64,000 bases of DNA from Candidatus Kouleothrix ribensis (GCA_016722075.1 JADKGW010000001.1:744001-808000), one strand, 5' to 3'. Shown: positions 9,602 to 19,069, counted from the stretch's first letter. The notes: a model not told the origin generated them from the letters alone. A program made the numbers and translations.

Positions 9602-9735
9602 GTAAGCATTCAGGGGTTGCACGAGTACCACTGTATTGGAGTGCGGGATCGCGAGTACTCAGTCGTCCCTCTAAACCCGATTCGGTGATGCTCGATTGCA
9701 TTACGACGCGCTTTCTACACCCCGTGAACGGATAC
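9602..9735. mobile_element. 134-bp MITE, decayed copy
   Basis: Same length as the MITEs at 34826 and 61971. The right end TGAACGGATAC is intact and the left end GTAAGCATTCAGGGG is degenerate. Flanks TAACAAGG and TAAAAAGG look like an 8-bp target duplication with one change. It lies just upstream of the membrane protein gene at 9752. Confidence 0.5.
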
Positions 9736-9751
9736 TAAAAAGGAGAGTTCC

Positions 9752-10231
9752 ATGGTGAATCGATTCATTTGGCAGCGGCTTCAGCGACTTCTTCATCAGA
9801 AGCATTGGTTTGCGCTTGTGATAAGTCTCCTGTTGATTGCTCCTTTGGGATGGCTGATTGTGTATGAACTAATCGCCGTTCTGAGCGAAGGTCATTTCGT
9901 GAACGAAGATCAAGGTGTCATAATATACTTGCTTGGGCTGCCTTTCTTTACCGCGTTGAGCTTTGTTGTACTGATAGCAGTTTATCAAGCCGTGTCTGGC
10001 TCCATAATCGTTAAGCCTACAAAAATGCGTGGCATCCTTCTCGCACCGATAATCTTATTTGGTCTAGAACGAGGAACGGTCTATGGAATAGTAGCGCCAA
10101 GACATCTTGATCGCTCAACAGGAGAATGGGGGGTAGTCATTGCGTGTATTTGGAGCATAAGCATGGTTGTAAGCGGAGCGTTGCTCAGAAGAGAACAGCA
10201 TTCAATACACGAAACTGTGCATCCAAATTGA
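9752..10231 (+). CDS. four-helix membrane protein
   Basis: 159 residues with an AAAGGAGAG ribosome-binding site 6-7 nt before the ATG. Predicted membrane helices lie at about 22-45, 58-80, 95-112 and 124-145, the last loops short. The N-terminus is basic and amphipathic (RLQRLLHQKH). No family is recognised. It runs against the array direction, like the HD gene. The decayed MITE sits directly upstream and may have supplied or displaced its promoter. Confidence 0.7.
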   Translation: MVNRFIWQRLQRLLHQKHWFALVISLLLIAPLGWLIVYELIAVLSEGHFVNEDQGVIIYLLGLPFFTALSFVVLIAVYQAVSGSIIVKPTKMRGILLAPIILFGLERGTVYGIVAPRHLDRSTGEWGVVIACIWSISMVVSGALLRREQHSIHETVHPN

Positions 10232-10249
10232 GCAGAGATTCTAATTGCG

Positions 10250-10376
10250 GCCGAACGGCTTGCGCTTCAGCTGCGCCGCACCGATAGATCGAGATGTCGT
10301 TCGCGCTGAGATTGGTTTCAAAAAAACGGCGATCTCGAGGCCGCGGAGCGGCGTCAACTGCAAGCGCGTGTTGGGT
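10250..10376 (-). repeat. attC 11 (GCCGAAC...GTTGGGT)
   Basis: 127 bp. Arms TTGCGCTTCAG and AACTGCAAGCGC. Confidence 0.9.
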
Positions 10377-10387
10377 GGCAGCTTGCC

Positions 10388-10882
10388 TCAGCGCTGCTCG
10401 TGAGATTCGAACCAGTTTTTCAGTACGGCAACTTTATCGGCTCGGCCCAGCAGTTGATAGGCTTCGTACAAGAACGGCAGCGACATCACAGGTAGCTCGA
10501 TATCATCGAGTGCTACCCAGACTTTGAAGCGATTCATATCCACAACTGCTTCCCATGTTCCGTCCGAGAGTCGGTGTTGCATGTCGCCAATAATCTCGAC
10601 GTGAATGCCGTTGATTTCGAGCGCGCCAAAATGCGATTGTACCGTGGCGGTGCTGGCAAAACTGACTGGTCGTTTCTGATACAAATGCAAACGTGCCTCA
10701 AGCGCATAGGCATCTTTGGCCGTGGTGCGTACATCGATGTCATGAACCGCAACCGAGAGACCTTGCAGCACCAGAGCGCAACTGCCGGTGACTGCCCAAG
10801 TGATTGGTGTTCCGCGAAGTTGGTCATCTATCAGACCAAGAACGGCAAGCAGCGGTTGTGGAAGGCTCATTGTTTCGGACAT
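10388..10882 (-). CDS. nucleotidyltransferase-fold protein
   Basis: 164 residues. The N-terminal half has the pattern of a minimal nucleotidyltransferase: helix, then VTGSCALVLQGL (the GS/G motif that binds the triphosphate) and HDIDVRT giving the D-x-D catalytic pair. A third acidic residue could be in HVEIIGD. Relatives include hypothetical proteins annotated as nucleotidyl transferase AbiEii-like or lincosamide-type enzymes. The stop is 11 bp from attC 11. Whether it acts on a toxin, tRNA or small molecule is open. Confidence 0.7.
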   Translation of the reverse strand: MSETMSLPQPLLAVLGLIDDQLRGTPITWAVTGSCALVLQGLSVAVHDIDVRTTAKDAYALEARLHLYQKRPVSFASTATVQSHFGALEINGIHVEIIGDMQHRLSDGTWEAVVDMNRFKVWVALDDIELPVMSLPFLYEAYQLLGRADKVAVLKNWFESHEQR

Positions 10883-10978
10883 CGAGATTGGTACAATCCA
10901 GCTGCGGCCAAACGCGCAGCATAGAGTGGGCTGGTTCTATCCCAAGAAATCAAAAGAGGCCGAGCGCTGATGGCTGCC

Positions 10979-11080
10979 ACCCAACGGGTTGGCATTCAGC
11001 TGCCGCGAGCGCGCTGGGAAAGCTTTCAAAATACAAACGATCTCGCGCGCGAAGCGGTCAGCTGCAATGCCGGGTTGGAC
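10979..11080 (-). repeat. attC 12 (ACCCAAC...GTTGGAC)
   Basis: 102 bp, short-loop class; arms TTGGCATTCAGCTGC and CAGCTGCAATGCC. Confidence 0.9.
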
Positions 11081-11459
11081 GGCAAGTTGGATACGGATTT
11101 GAAATAGAATTGAGCGTCATAGTTCTAGTCATAGCTTTATAAATACCCTTATGACGGTAAAAAGCGATATAAGACCGACTATACAATTAAGAACTAACAG
11201 ACCAACATCAAATGGTGTCGCTATATAACTTGGGTCTGTTGATTGGAGGACAATGTATGCAACGACCAGTGTTATGGAGGAGCCGAATTGGATAATAGTT
11301 TTTCCCATCGCTGGTAAGCGACCCAAGAAACTCGTTGATGTTAGTCTTTCGTAATAACCATCTAGATATTCCTCCCAATAGGTAAGATGTGGTTTTATCT
11401 TTGTGTGATTATCTCTACTTTGTACTATTTCGTTTAGCCTTGGAATAATGGTTTTCCTT

Positions 11460-12628
11460 TAGGACTTTCGCTTCGTATTAGAGAATATTATCCATCAGTA
11501 CTGTTGGTAAACGAAATACACTCCTCATCATTTGCTCTCTGGCGCTATTTGTGGTACGGTGACCGAAACACGATCATCAACAGATAGGTGGCGCCATGCT
11601 CACGAAAGAGCAATATATCGAGTTCCTGATTAGTACGCCGGTCAATTATACCTGTACGCAGCTCGCAGACCATCTTTCTGGCATTTCGCATGATAGTATT
11701 ACTGACTTTCTGAAATCACAACGATTGACTGCTGATTCGGTTTGGTCGTGCGCGAAAAACCTGATTCACGATGCAGAAGAAAGCTTTCTCATTGTCGACG
11801 ATAGCGTGCAAGAGAAACCGCACGCACGTGCGATTGAATTGGTCTATCCGCACTACAGTGGCAATAAACATGCGGTCATTCGTGGGATTGATATCGTCAA
11901 TCTGGTACATAGCTCAGGAGATGGCGAATACTATCCAATCGACTACCGTATTTACGCACCAGAATATGAACGAGCGACGAAGAATGATCATTTTCTCGCG
12001 ATGCTGAAAGACGCCTTTGAAGTACGAAAAATACGTGCAACCTATATCGCATTTGACTCGTGGTATGCCAGCGTTGCTAATCTGAAGTACATTCATCGAC
12101 ACGGTCGGATTTTCTATACGACCTTGAAATCGAATCGTTTGGTCAGCTTAAGCAAGGAAGAGGGATATATTCATCTCGACATGATTGAATGGACGCCTGA
12201 GCGTCTGCAAAATGGCATCGCGGTGAAACTCAAGGAAGTACCCTTTCTCGTGAAGCTCTTCAAGCTCGTCGCCAAAGACGGTGACATTGAATGGGTGATC
12301 ACGAACGATCCTGCGACTGATCTAACCATAACCATCGTTCGTGGCCGGAATGATGTGCGGTGGGATGTCGAGTGCTTTCACCGCGAATTGAAACAATTGA
12401 CTGGCATCGAGAAGTGCCAATGTCAGAACGAATGGTCGCAACGCAACCATATTGCCTGCTGCTACCACGCATGGCTTGCATTAAAAGTGCATGCCACAGA
12501 ACTAAAGAAGACGCTCTACCGTGTGAAACATGAGCTGCTATCGAATTATTTGATAGCCGAATTGAAGCAACCACACATACGTGCACTCAGTATTGCGTAA
12601 GTGCATTTATCATTAAGCGAAAGTCCTG
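11460..12628 (+). mobile_element. IS701/IS4-like insertion sequence
   Basis: 1169 bp with terminal inverted repeats starting (T/C)AGGACTTTCGCTT and a 5-bp target duplication TCCTT (11455-11459 and 12629-12633). Family placement rests on the transposase; the 5-bp duplication is compatible with neither textbook IS4 nor strictly IS701 (4 bp). Confidence 0.88.
11596..12600 (+). CDS. DDE transposase, IS701/IS4-like
   Basis: 334 residues, intact, starting just after GGTGGCGCC. The first catalytic Asp is in FLIVDDSVQEK, the second in FDSWYAS near residue 155, and the Glu with the YREK-like helix in WDVECFHRELKQL near 262. It closely matches a widespread group in cyanobacteria and Chloroflexota usually labelled IS701. 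The C-terminal LACCYHAWLALK segment is also typical. The element appears capable of transposition. Confidence 0.88.
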   Translation: MLTKEQYIEFLISTPVNYTCTQLADHLSGISHDSITDFLKSQRLTADSVWSCAKNLIHDAEESFLIVDDSVQEKPHARAIELVYPHYSGNKHAVIRGIDIVNLVHSSGDGEYYPIDYRIYAPEYERATKNDHFLAMLKDAFEVRKIRATYIAFDSWYASVANLKYIHRHGRIFYTTLKSNRLVSLSKEEGYIHLDMIEWTPERLQNGIAVKLKEVPFLVKLFKLVAKDGDIEWVITNDPATDLTITIVRGRNDVRWDVECFHRELKQLTGIEKCQCQNEWSQRNHIACCYHAWLALKVHATELKKTLYRVKHELLSNYLIAELKQPHIRALSIA

Positions 12629-12678
12629 TCCTTATGTAAGTAGAATAGTGTATACCGAACACAGTTCGCTTAATTTGT

Positions 12679-14248
12679 GTAACCGTTCACGACCCCGGCC
12701 GATCCGGGTAAGTTGACAGCCGAGCGAATCACTGGCAGACTTGCGTCTATGGATGACCTGCCGCAGCGATTGGGAATCCCCGACGCCGATTGGGCGCGCA
12801 CACCGACGAGCGTCCAGGCCGTGGTGCGAGCGCTCGTGCAGGTCGTGCAGGATCAGCAGCTTCAGCTTCACGCCGCGCTGGAGCAGATCGCTACGCTCCA
12901 GCAGCGTGTGGCGGACCTGGAAGCGCGCCTGAAGTCGCACTCGCAGAACTCGTCCAAGCCCCCATCCTCCGACCCACCCTCGGCTCCGCCGCGGCCAGCG
13001 CGCGTAGCACGTGGTCGGCAGACGGGTGGGCAGAAGGGCCATCCGCGCCACGAGCGACCGGACCCTGAACCCGACCACATCGATGCTGTCCGCGACCACT
13101 TCCCGGCGCAATGTCCGCAGTGCCAGACCGACCTTGCCGACCGGCAGCACGACGCCTGCGCGCCCCAGGTCCAGTTCGTTTGGGAGCTGCCAGAGATACG
13201 GCCGTTCATCACCGCCCACACCTATCACACCGTCTGTTGTCCCGACTGTGGTGACCTCGTCACGGCCGAGCGCCCGCCGGATGTGCCGCCAGGCGCCTTT
13301 GGCGCACGCGCCGCCGCTGGTGTCGCCCTCCTGCACGGCAACTATCACTTGAGCCATCGCGCGGTCACACGGCTGTTCGCCGACTTCTTCGGCTTTCCGA
13401 TCAGTCTCGGCGGTGTGGTGGATCTCCAGCAGGTCGCGAGCGCAGCGCTCGCCCCGGTGTATCAGGCCATCCGGGCCGTCGTGGTGCAGCAGGACCGTGC
13501 CAACCTCGACGAGACCGGCTGGAAGGAAGGCGGCCGCCGTTGCTGGCTGTGGACGATGGTGACCGCGCGGGCGACCGCCTTCCTGATCCATTCCAGTCGT
13601 GCCGGTCCGGCGCTCCGGCAACTCATCGGGGCGGAGTTCGCGGGTATCACCACCTCGGATCGCCATCGGCCGTACTTGGCGCTCGACCCGGCCCGCCACC
13701 AACTGTGCTGGAGTCACCTCCTCCGCAACTTCCAGGCGCTGGTCGACCGCGGCGGTCGGCCGGCGATCTGGGGCGCAGACTTGCTGGCACTGAGCGCGCT
13801 CATCTTCGCGCTCTGGCATCGCTACCGCGACGGTCAGATCGACCGCGCCACACTCCAAGCAGCCATGGCGCCCATCCAAGCGAGCATGCATAGTGCTGTT
13901 GGTGGCTGGCTCGCGCCGTGCCGATGCGCCCGAAGGGCTGTGTGCCGAGTTGCTCTCCCACGAAGCGGCCCTCTGGACGTTCGTGCGGGAGGAGCGGCTC
14001 GAACCGACCAATAACGTCGCCGAACGGGCGCTGCGCAGCCCGGTGCTGTGGCGGAAGGGCTGTTTCGGCACGCAGAGCGACGCCGGTAGCCGCTTTGTGG
14101 AGCGCATCCTCAGCGTCAGCGCGACCTGCCGTCAACAGCAACGCCACCTCCTGACCTTCGTCACCGACGCTATCCGCGCCCTGTGGGCCAGCGCCCCTGC
14201 ACCGACCCTCATTCCACCCCTGCCTCCCTCACCCTTGTGAACGGTTAC
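12679..14248 (+). mobile_element. IS66-family element
   Basis: 1570 bp, ends GTAACCGTTCACGACC and GTAACCGTTCACAAGG (inverted), flanked by an 8-bp duplication TAATTTGT at 12671-12678 and 14249-14256. It has the transposase gene only, without the accessory tnpA/tnpB genes, as in the ISBst12-type subgroup. Confidence 0.93.
12749..14240 (+). pseudogene. IS66 transposase (TnpC-like), frameshifted near 13891
   Basis: The first frame (from 12713 or, more likely, the ATG at 12749) carries the N-terminal coiled coil, the SKPPSSD linker, the zinc-binding CPQC...CPDC region and the first catalytic residues. The frame then shifts by one base near 13891: the conserved C-terminus, with EPTNNVAERALR and WRKGCFGTQS, is read in another frame that starts LLVAGSRRADAPEG. 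The second catalytic half is therefore separated, and the gene is probably inactive unless the shift is programmed. Confidence 0.88.
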
Positions 14249-14671
14249 TAATTTGTGCCCAAATCAATAGGTGAAAGGGTATTGCGAGTACCAATAAAAG
14301 ACTATATGCCTGCTGTTGAACAATTATTGAGCTGGCACCTACAATGACACCGAAAGTAAGTAATGTCATTTCATAACTTTTTTCATCATACTCAAGTCTT
14401 TGTATTATACGCCCATCAACTCTTCGATATTCTTCCATAAGAGTGTCATATTCTAGTTTTAGTTGCTGATCATCAGGTGGGAGCTTGTCGTTATGGACAT
14501 CAACTGGTTTTACGACAGGCTTTGAGATAGCTGTTTTTGTCATTATGCGCCTCCTACCTTGCTATAATAAATCGACATAATATAAACAGTTTTATGTATC
14601 ACTCTATTTTATCATATGAAATGCTAACAAAATAAAGAACTCGTCGAGCGCTATTATGTAAGATGCTTGCC

Positions 14672-14799
14672 GTCCAACGCCTGGCGCATCAGCCGCGCCG
14701 CCACGTATAGATCGGGATGACGTGTGTGCCACATCGACGCTCCAAAATCGGCACGATCTCGTCGCCGGAACGGCGTCGGGCTGCATGCGCTGGTTGGGC
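14672..14799 (-). repeat. attC 13 (GTCCAAC...GTTGGGC)
   Basis: 128 bp. Nearly identical in loop to attC 19 (ATCGACGCTCCAAAATCGG). Confidence 0.92.
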
Positions 14800-15158
14800 G
14801 GCACCACGCCGGAGGGACGTGACGACCTGCCGGATGGGATGGCGCCCGCAGGCGGCGCCTGGGATGGCGTTCGGATGCGTTCCTCCTGCGCGCGGTTGGA
14901 CGCGATGGCGGTCGCAGGCCGCGCATGCGACCGCGTCCGAGCGCGTTCTCAGCGATTCCGTTCCCACCACGATGGCGGCCGGATGCGTGCCTTTGGGATG
15001 GCGTTCGCGGGCGTTCCCCGTGCTGGCCTGTCCAGGCAATGCATGCGTTTCTCGTGACCGCGCTCGGATGCCCGATTCGCACGCGTTGGCAGTCGGGCCG
15101 CAGCAATCACGGGGCTGAATCATGCGCTGGCCGCTCATCACATGGTTCGCTCGTGCCC
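14800..15158 (-). repeat. ORF-less repeat cassette, copy 4
   Basis: 359 bp. Its first 110 bp match copy 7 exactly; the rest differs from it. Confidence 0.85.
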
Positions 15159-15285
15159 GCCCAACGCGCTGCGCATCAGCCGCGCCGCCGAATAGATCGG
15201 GATGGCGTGCGTACGACATCTAGGTTCCAAAATCGGCACGATCTCGCTCGCCGGAACGGCGTCGGGCTGCATGCGCTGGTTGGGC
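15159..15285 (-). repeat. attC 14 (GCCCAAC...GTTGGGC)
   Basis: 127 bp; loop with CATCTAGGTTCCAAAATCGG, shared with attC 27. Confidence 0.92.
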
Positions 15286-15643
15286 GGCACCACGCCGGAG
15301 GGCCGCGCTAACCTGCCGGATGTGATGGCGCGCGCGGGCGCGGCCTGAGATGGCGTTCGGATGCGTTTCTTCCCAGCGCTGACCGACGTGATGACGGTCG
15401 GATGCGCGCCCCGTGCTGGCGCCCGAGGGCGTTGCCCGCGATGGCGTTCCCGCCAGGACGGCCGTCGGATGCGTGCCCGGTGATGGCGCCTGTAGGCGGT
15501 GCCGGCGATGGCCTGTCCAAGCACGGGATGCGTGCCCCGTGATGGCGGTCGGATGCCTGATTCGCGCGTGCTGGCGGTCGGGCCGCAGCAATCATGGGGC
15601 TGAATCGGGCGTTGGCGTTCCATCGCATGGGTTGCTCGTACCC
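15286..15643 (-). repeat. ORF-less repeat cassette, copy 5
   Basis: 358 bp. Central GACGTGATGACGG variant. Confidence 0.85.
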
Positions 15644-15770
15644 GCCCAACGCCGTGCGCATCAGCCGCGCCGCCACGATAGATCGGGATCGTCTTCACGC
15701 CATGATACCACGGAAAATGGCCACGATCTCGCTCGCCGGAACGGCGTCAGGCTGCATGCGCTGGTTGGGC
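15644..15770 (-). repeat. attC 15 (GCCCAAC...GTTGGGC)
   Basis: 127 bp; loop CATGATACCACGGAAAATGG, as in attC 40, 45 and 62. Confidence 0.92.
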
Positions 15771-16128
15771 GGCACCACGCCGGAGGGTCGCGATGCCCTG
15801 CCGGACGTGCTGGCGCCCGAGGGCGCTACCTGGGATGGCGTTCGGATGCGTTTCTTCCCAGCGCTGACCGGCGTGATGACGGTTGGATGCGTGCCCCGCG
15901 ATGGCGCCCGAGGGCGCTGCCCGCGATGGCGTTCCCACCACGACAACTGTCGGATGCGGTGCCTGGGATGGCGTTCGGATGCGTTCCCGGCGCTGGCCTG
16001 TCCAGGCAATGCATGCGTTGCTCGTGACGGCGCGCGGATGCCCGATTCACACGCGTTGGCGGTCAGGCCGCAGCAATCACGGGGCTGAATCATGCGCTGG
16101 CTTCGCCACAGATAGGCGGCTCGTGCCC
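15771..16128 (-). repeat. ORF-less repeat cassette, copy 6
   Basis: 358 bp. Ends in a CTTCGCCACAGATAGGCGG variant of the terminal block, in the place of CCGCTCATCACATGG. Confidence 0.85.
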
Positions 16129-16254
16129 GCCCAACGCCGGCGTTCAGCCGCGCCGCCAATCATAGACCGGGATGCGGCTGATGGCAAGTCAGCAGTCAAA
16201 ATCGGCCCGATCTCGTCGCCGCAACGCGGCGTCGGCTGCAACGCGATGTTAGCC
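16129..16254 (-). repeat. attC 16 (GCCCAAC...GTTAGCC)
   Basis: 126 bp. Arms GGCGTTCAGCC and GGCTGCAACGC. Site of the BrnT/BrnA cassette. Confidence 0.9.
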
Positions 16255-16284
16255 GGTCGTAAGTGACGCGTTGTTCAGATTGTG

Positions 16285-16527
16285 CTAGGCCGCCTTATCA
16301 TTGATATCAGTCTTTGGCATTGTCGCTATTAATGCCCGCAGTACGGCATTGACTGATTCGGGCGATGTGAAAACTTTCGCAATATCAGGATCAAGTATCA
16401 CTACACGCCCTCCTTCAGGAATGGATGAGGCAAAGCGATTCGGGCGCGCTTTCGTATAATCGAATTGGTATTCAGCCTGCATGTCGTTGTCGTGCGCGAG
16501 ATCGCTAGAAGTGGATGTTTTCTTCAT
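16285..16527 (-). CDS. brnA: BrnA-like antitoxin
   Basis: 80 residues from the second ATG (MKKTSTSSDL). The C-terminal half matches BrnA antitoxins, which wrap the toxin and bind the operon's own promoter through a ribbon-helix-helix: VVILDPDIAKVFTSPESVNAVLRALI. The N-terminal half has the EYQFDYTKARPNRFA segment seen in that family. It overlaps the 3' end of the toxin gene, so the two are translated together; toxin-first order is normal for BrnTA. The stop is 31 bp from attC 16. Confidence 0.85.
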   Translation of the reverse strand: MKKTSTSSDLAHDNDMQAEYQFDYTKARPNRFASSIPEGGRVVILDPDIAKVFTSPESVNAVLRALIATMPKTDINDKAA

Positions 16528-16795
16528 AGTCATGTTGCTCCCGCTTGTTTGCTTGACGCGCGCTGATGATTCGGATGACTTGTTCTGTTCGTTCTGTAAA
16601 AATAACGATCAATACGCGTCCTTGAGCAGAGTGCCCGATGATTATCTCGCGTAGCTCGTCAGTAGAATGCGCTTCGTCATCAAAAATGGCTGCAAGGGGG
16701 TTGCGAAAAACGGTGGACGCTTCCTCGAACGAGACACCATGCTTGGTCGCATTGCTGGTCGCCTTCTGGTCATCCCACTCGAAGTGTGTCTCCAT
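16505..16795 (-). CDS. brnT: BrnT-like ribonuclease toxin
   Basis: 96 residues. BrnT (RelE-fold, formerly DUF497) hallmarks are present in order: FEWDDQKATSNATKHGVSF, an FRNP turn, DDEAHS, IIGHSAQGRVLIVIFTER and the C-terminal RIISARQANKREQHDYEE with the catalytic Arg/His residues. The family cleaves mRNA and is neutralised by BrnA. A TATAAT box is at 16837-16842 upstream. Toxin-antitoxin cassettes are common in large chromosomal integrons, where they may stabilise the array. Confidence 0.9.
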   Translation of the reverse strand: METHFEWDDQKATSNATKHGVSFEEASTVFRNPLAAIFDDEAHSTDELREIIIGHSAQGRVLIVIFTERTEQVIRIISARQANKREQHDYEENIHF

Positions 16796-16931
16796 ACACT
16801 ATCGTGCTCCCGGTCAATAGGTTGTTGATCATGCCTATTATACTCGAAGAGATTGATCAGGGACAACAGCATTGACGGCAGAAGAAGGAGTGAGTCCCAT
16901 GGCGGGGGCGAAAGGATCGTCTATTGGAACC

Positions 16932-17034
16932 GGCTAACGGGTTGGCATTCAGCTGCCGCGAGCGCGCCGGAACCGGCTTTCAAAAACCGAACGATCGCGC
17001 GCGCGCAGCGGTCGGCTGCAATGCCGGGTTGGGC
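16932..17034 (-). repeat. attC 17 (GGCTAAC...GTTGGGC)
   Basis: 103 bp, short-loop class with a GCGCGCGCGCAGCGG inner stem. Confidence 0.9.
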
Positions 17035-17096
17035 CACCGGCTCGCTAAATGTTGTTCTATCGACGGTTTCGAAGTCTCGTTCTACGCCAGCGTGTC

Positions 17097-17726
17097 TCAA
17101 ACTGCGGTTTTCACGACGACACGGGAGAAATGCGCTTCCGTTCCTGATCCAATCCAGAGCGCGATCTGCCCCCGCGTTTCGCTAAGCTTGAGGTCGTTCA
17201 CCACTAAGCAAGGCTGCTCTGCACCATGGACATACAGGTGTGCCTGACGAGCGAAGACCACAATCTTGATTGGCGTCCAGGCACCTGGCACCAGATCGGT
17301 GTAGGATTCATACCTACCGGGAGCATCTTGGCGTAGTCGGTACCAGGGAAAGGCTGGGTGTGAAATATATTGGGTGGAGTGATTGCGGCGCAGTTGATCG
17401 TCGGCGCGTGCGTTGGTCGGCCGGAGGAAGAAACATTCGAAGCGCGAGCCGTGCGGCTGTACGCGAAAGGCTAAGCCGACGAAGCCGCGCATATCCTGTG
17501 GAGCATCTGTACGCGTGGTACCGGCGATTTCAGCTTCGATCACACCATCAGTGAAGTCCGAATCGGACAGGATAGCAATGGTTGGGTCATTGGCGGTCGG
17601 CTCGCCATGCTCGCCAAGTCGCATGGCGTGGCGACCCTGATAGGTGACCATCTCCGCTTGGACATGGCGCAACTCCAGCTCGGACAATGCGTTGAGGTGG
17701 AAGGTACGAGTGAGAGGTGTGACCAT
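17097..17726 (-). CDS. concanavalin A-like (LamG-type) domain protein
   Basis: 209 residues, no signal peptide. The sequence reads as a single jelly-roll domain: FTDGVIEAEIAG, GFVGLAFRVQ, SRFECFFLRPTNARADDQLRRNHSTQY, WTPIKIVVFARQAHLYV, and GQIALWIGSGTEAHFSRV. Cytoplasmic proteins of this type are known in bacteria but have no settled function; they are related in fold to 3-keto-glycoside hydrolase (DUF1080) domains. Carbohydrate binding is possible. The leader to attC 18 is 64 bp. Confidence 0.75.
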   Translation of the reverse strand: MVTPLTRTFHLNALSELELRHVQAEMVTYQGRHAMRLGEHGEPTANDPTIAILSDSDFTDGVIEAEIAGTTRTDAPQDMRGFVGLAFRVQPHGSRFECFFLRPTNARADDQLRRNHSTQYISHPAFPWYRLRQDAPGRYESYTDLVPGAWTPIKIVVFARQAHLYVHGAEQPCLVVNDLKLSETRGQIALWIGSGTEAHFSRVVVKTAV

Positions 17727-17790
17727 TATGATACGCTCCTCACGTGAACGGAGAAAAGCAGGTGTTGTGTCTGCTCGACAGCAAGAGGTG

Positions 17791-17917
17791 GCCCAACGGG
17801 TTGCCCATCAGCCGCGCCCCTGCGAGAATAACATCGCTAGATCGGGAAAACGGTTTTCAAAAAACGCCCGATCTTGAGCGCCCCAGCAGGGGCGTCGGCT
17901 GCATGGGCGTGTTAGCC
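17791..17917 (-). repeat. attC 18 (GCCCAAC...GTTAGCC)
   Basis: 127 bp. Apparently identical to attC 57; both precede a copy of the same HEPN cassette, showing that this site belongs to the cassette on its right. Confidence 0.95.
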
Positions 17918-17940
17918 CGCAGGCTAGGCTATGGTTTACA

Positions 17941-18453
17941 TCATGGATCGCTAAACAAGGCATTTATATCTGCCACGATGCCTTCAAGAAAGGTCATAGT
18001 TATTCCAGGTGTAAAGATAGATTGACTGGTTGAATGCGAGGCTCTATTGCGCAGTTGACGGATGGCGTGCCACTTATCAGCATCACTCTGCGGAATCACG
18101 CCGTGCCGAACCAGCGCGTTGATACGGTTGTTAAAGGTGCGCTCCCGCGATAAACCACATTGATGAGATTTATGGGTGACAGCTGCATCGACAACGCGGA
18201 ATAATTGCTCGGTAGCAAGCGTGTAGAGCGGATAGAAAAAGTAGCCATACGCCAACGCGCCACGCGCGACCTCGAACAAATCGTGGACCTCAGATGGCAC
18301 TATAGCGGCCAGTCTCGGCGTGAGGATAAACTCCAGCCAATCCTCACCAGTCATGGCAACAAAGGTTCCATCGGGAGAAACTCTCCCAAACAGCTTCGAC
18401 GTTTCGTCTGCTTCCAGCCAATTTGTCGTTGTAAGGCGCTTGAAATTGAGCAT
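17941..18453 (-). CDS. HEPN-like protein, copy 1
   Basis: 170 residues, essentially all helical. The motif R135-N-R-A-S-H140 fits the Rx4-6H signature of HEPN nucleases and sits in the expected helix (WHAIRQLRNRASHS). Upstream helices hold EVARGALAYGYFFYPLYTLATEQLFRVVDAA, typical of HEPN or DUF4145-like proteins. If active it would be an RNase, perhaps an effector in stress or phage response; no partner nucleotidyltransferase is adjacent. A second copy at 57221 differs by about one residue. Confidence 0.75.
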   Translation of the reverse strand: MLNFKRLTTTNWLEADETSKLFGRVSPDGTFVAMTGEDWLEFILTPRLAAIVPSEVHDLFEVARGALAYGYFFYPLYTLATEQLFRVVDAAVTHKSHQCGLSRERTFNNRINALVRHGVIPQSDADKWHAIRQLRNRASHSTSQSIFTPGITMTFLEGIVADINALFSDP

Positions 18454-18583
18454 AACTATCAGCGTTTAACAGACCATAACATGTTGATGATGCAGGGTAT
18501 TGTACTGCGAATAGAGGACAAGCACGGTAGTTGAAGTGAGACTCTAGTTTCTTCTCGATTGGCACAGGCTGTCATTGCCTGCG

Positions 18584-18711
18584 GGCTAACGCCTGGCGCA
18601 TCAGCCGCGCCGCCACGTATAGATCGGGATGACGTGTGTGCTACATCGACGCTCCAAAATCGGCACGATCTCGTCGCCGGAACGGCGTCGGGCTGCATGC
18701 GCTGGTTGGGC
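18584..18711 (-). repeat. attC 19 (GGCTAAC...GTTGGGC)
   Basis: 128 bp. Near-identical to attC 13. Confidence 0.92.
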
Positions 18712-19069
18712 GGCACCACGCCGGAGGGACGTGACGACCTGCCGGATGGGATGGCGCCCGCAGGCGGCGCCTGGGATGGCGTTCGGATGCGTTCCTCCTG
18801 CGCGCGGTTGGACGCGACGGCGGTCGGATGCGTGCCCCGTGATGGCGCCCAAGGGCGCTGCCCGCGATGGCGTTCCCACCACGGCGGCGGCCGGATGCAT
18901 TCCTTCAGATGACGCACGAGGGCGTTCCCGGCGATGACCTATCCAGGCACTGCATGCGTTCCCTGCGATGGCGCTCGGATGCCTGATTCGCACCCGTTGG
19001 CGGTCGGGCTGCGCCAATCACGGGGTTGAGTCACGCACTGGCCGCTCATCCCATGGTTTGCTCGTGCTC
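18712..19069 (-). repeat. ORF-less repeat cassette, copy 7 (mosaic)
   Basis: 358 bp. The first 110 bp follow copy 4 (14800), the remainder follows copy 1 (5200-5457), with the switch near GACGCGACGGCGGTCGG. Confidence 0.88.

Larger units (their letters stand above)
11129..14543 (-). pseudogene. four-helix membrane protein gene split by two IS elements
   Basis: Start at 14543 with an AGGAGG ribosome-binding site, stop at 11129. Removing IS66 (12679-14248) with one TAATTTGT and the upstream element (11460-12628) with one TCCTT gives a continuous 220-residue protein: ...LLIWAQIKRTVFG... then ...YSTYIRKTIIPRL.... Helices are predicted near residues 60-80, 85-100, 165-182 and 190-212, with a charged, Tyr-rich central loop. 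The architecture (two hairpins around a soluble middle) resembles small membrane effectors, but I do not recognise the family. Only 42 bp of the gene separate the two elements. Confidence 0.8.

Noticed and set aside
14672..16270. Many long overlapping Arg/Pro/Ala-rich open frames, on both strands, in the repeat cassettes here and elsewhere.
   Set aside because: They arise from GC-rich sequence with few stop codons, run through attC sites, overlap each other in several frames, and shift frame between copies by one-base indels.
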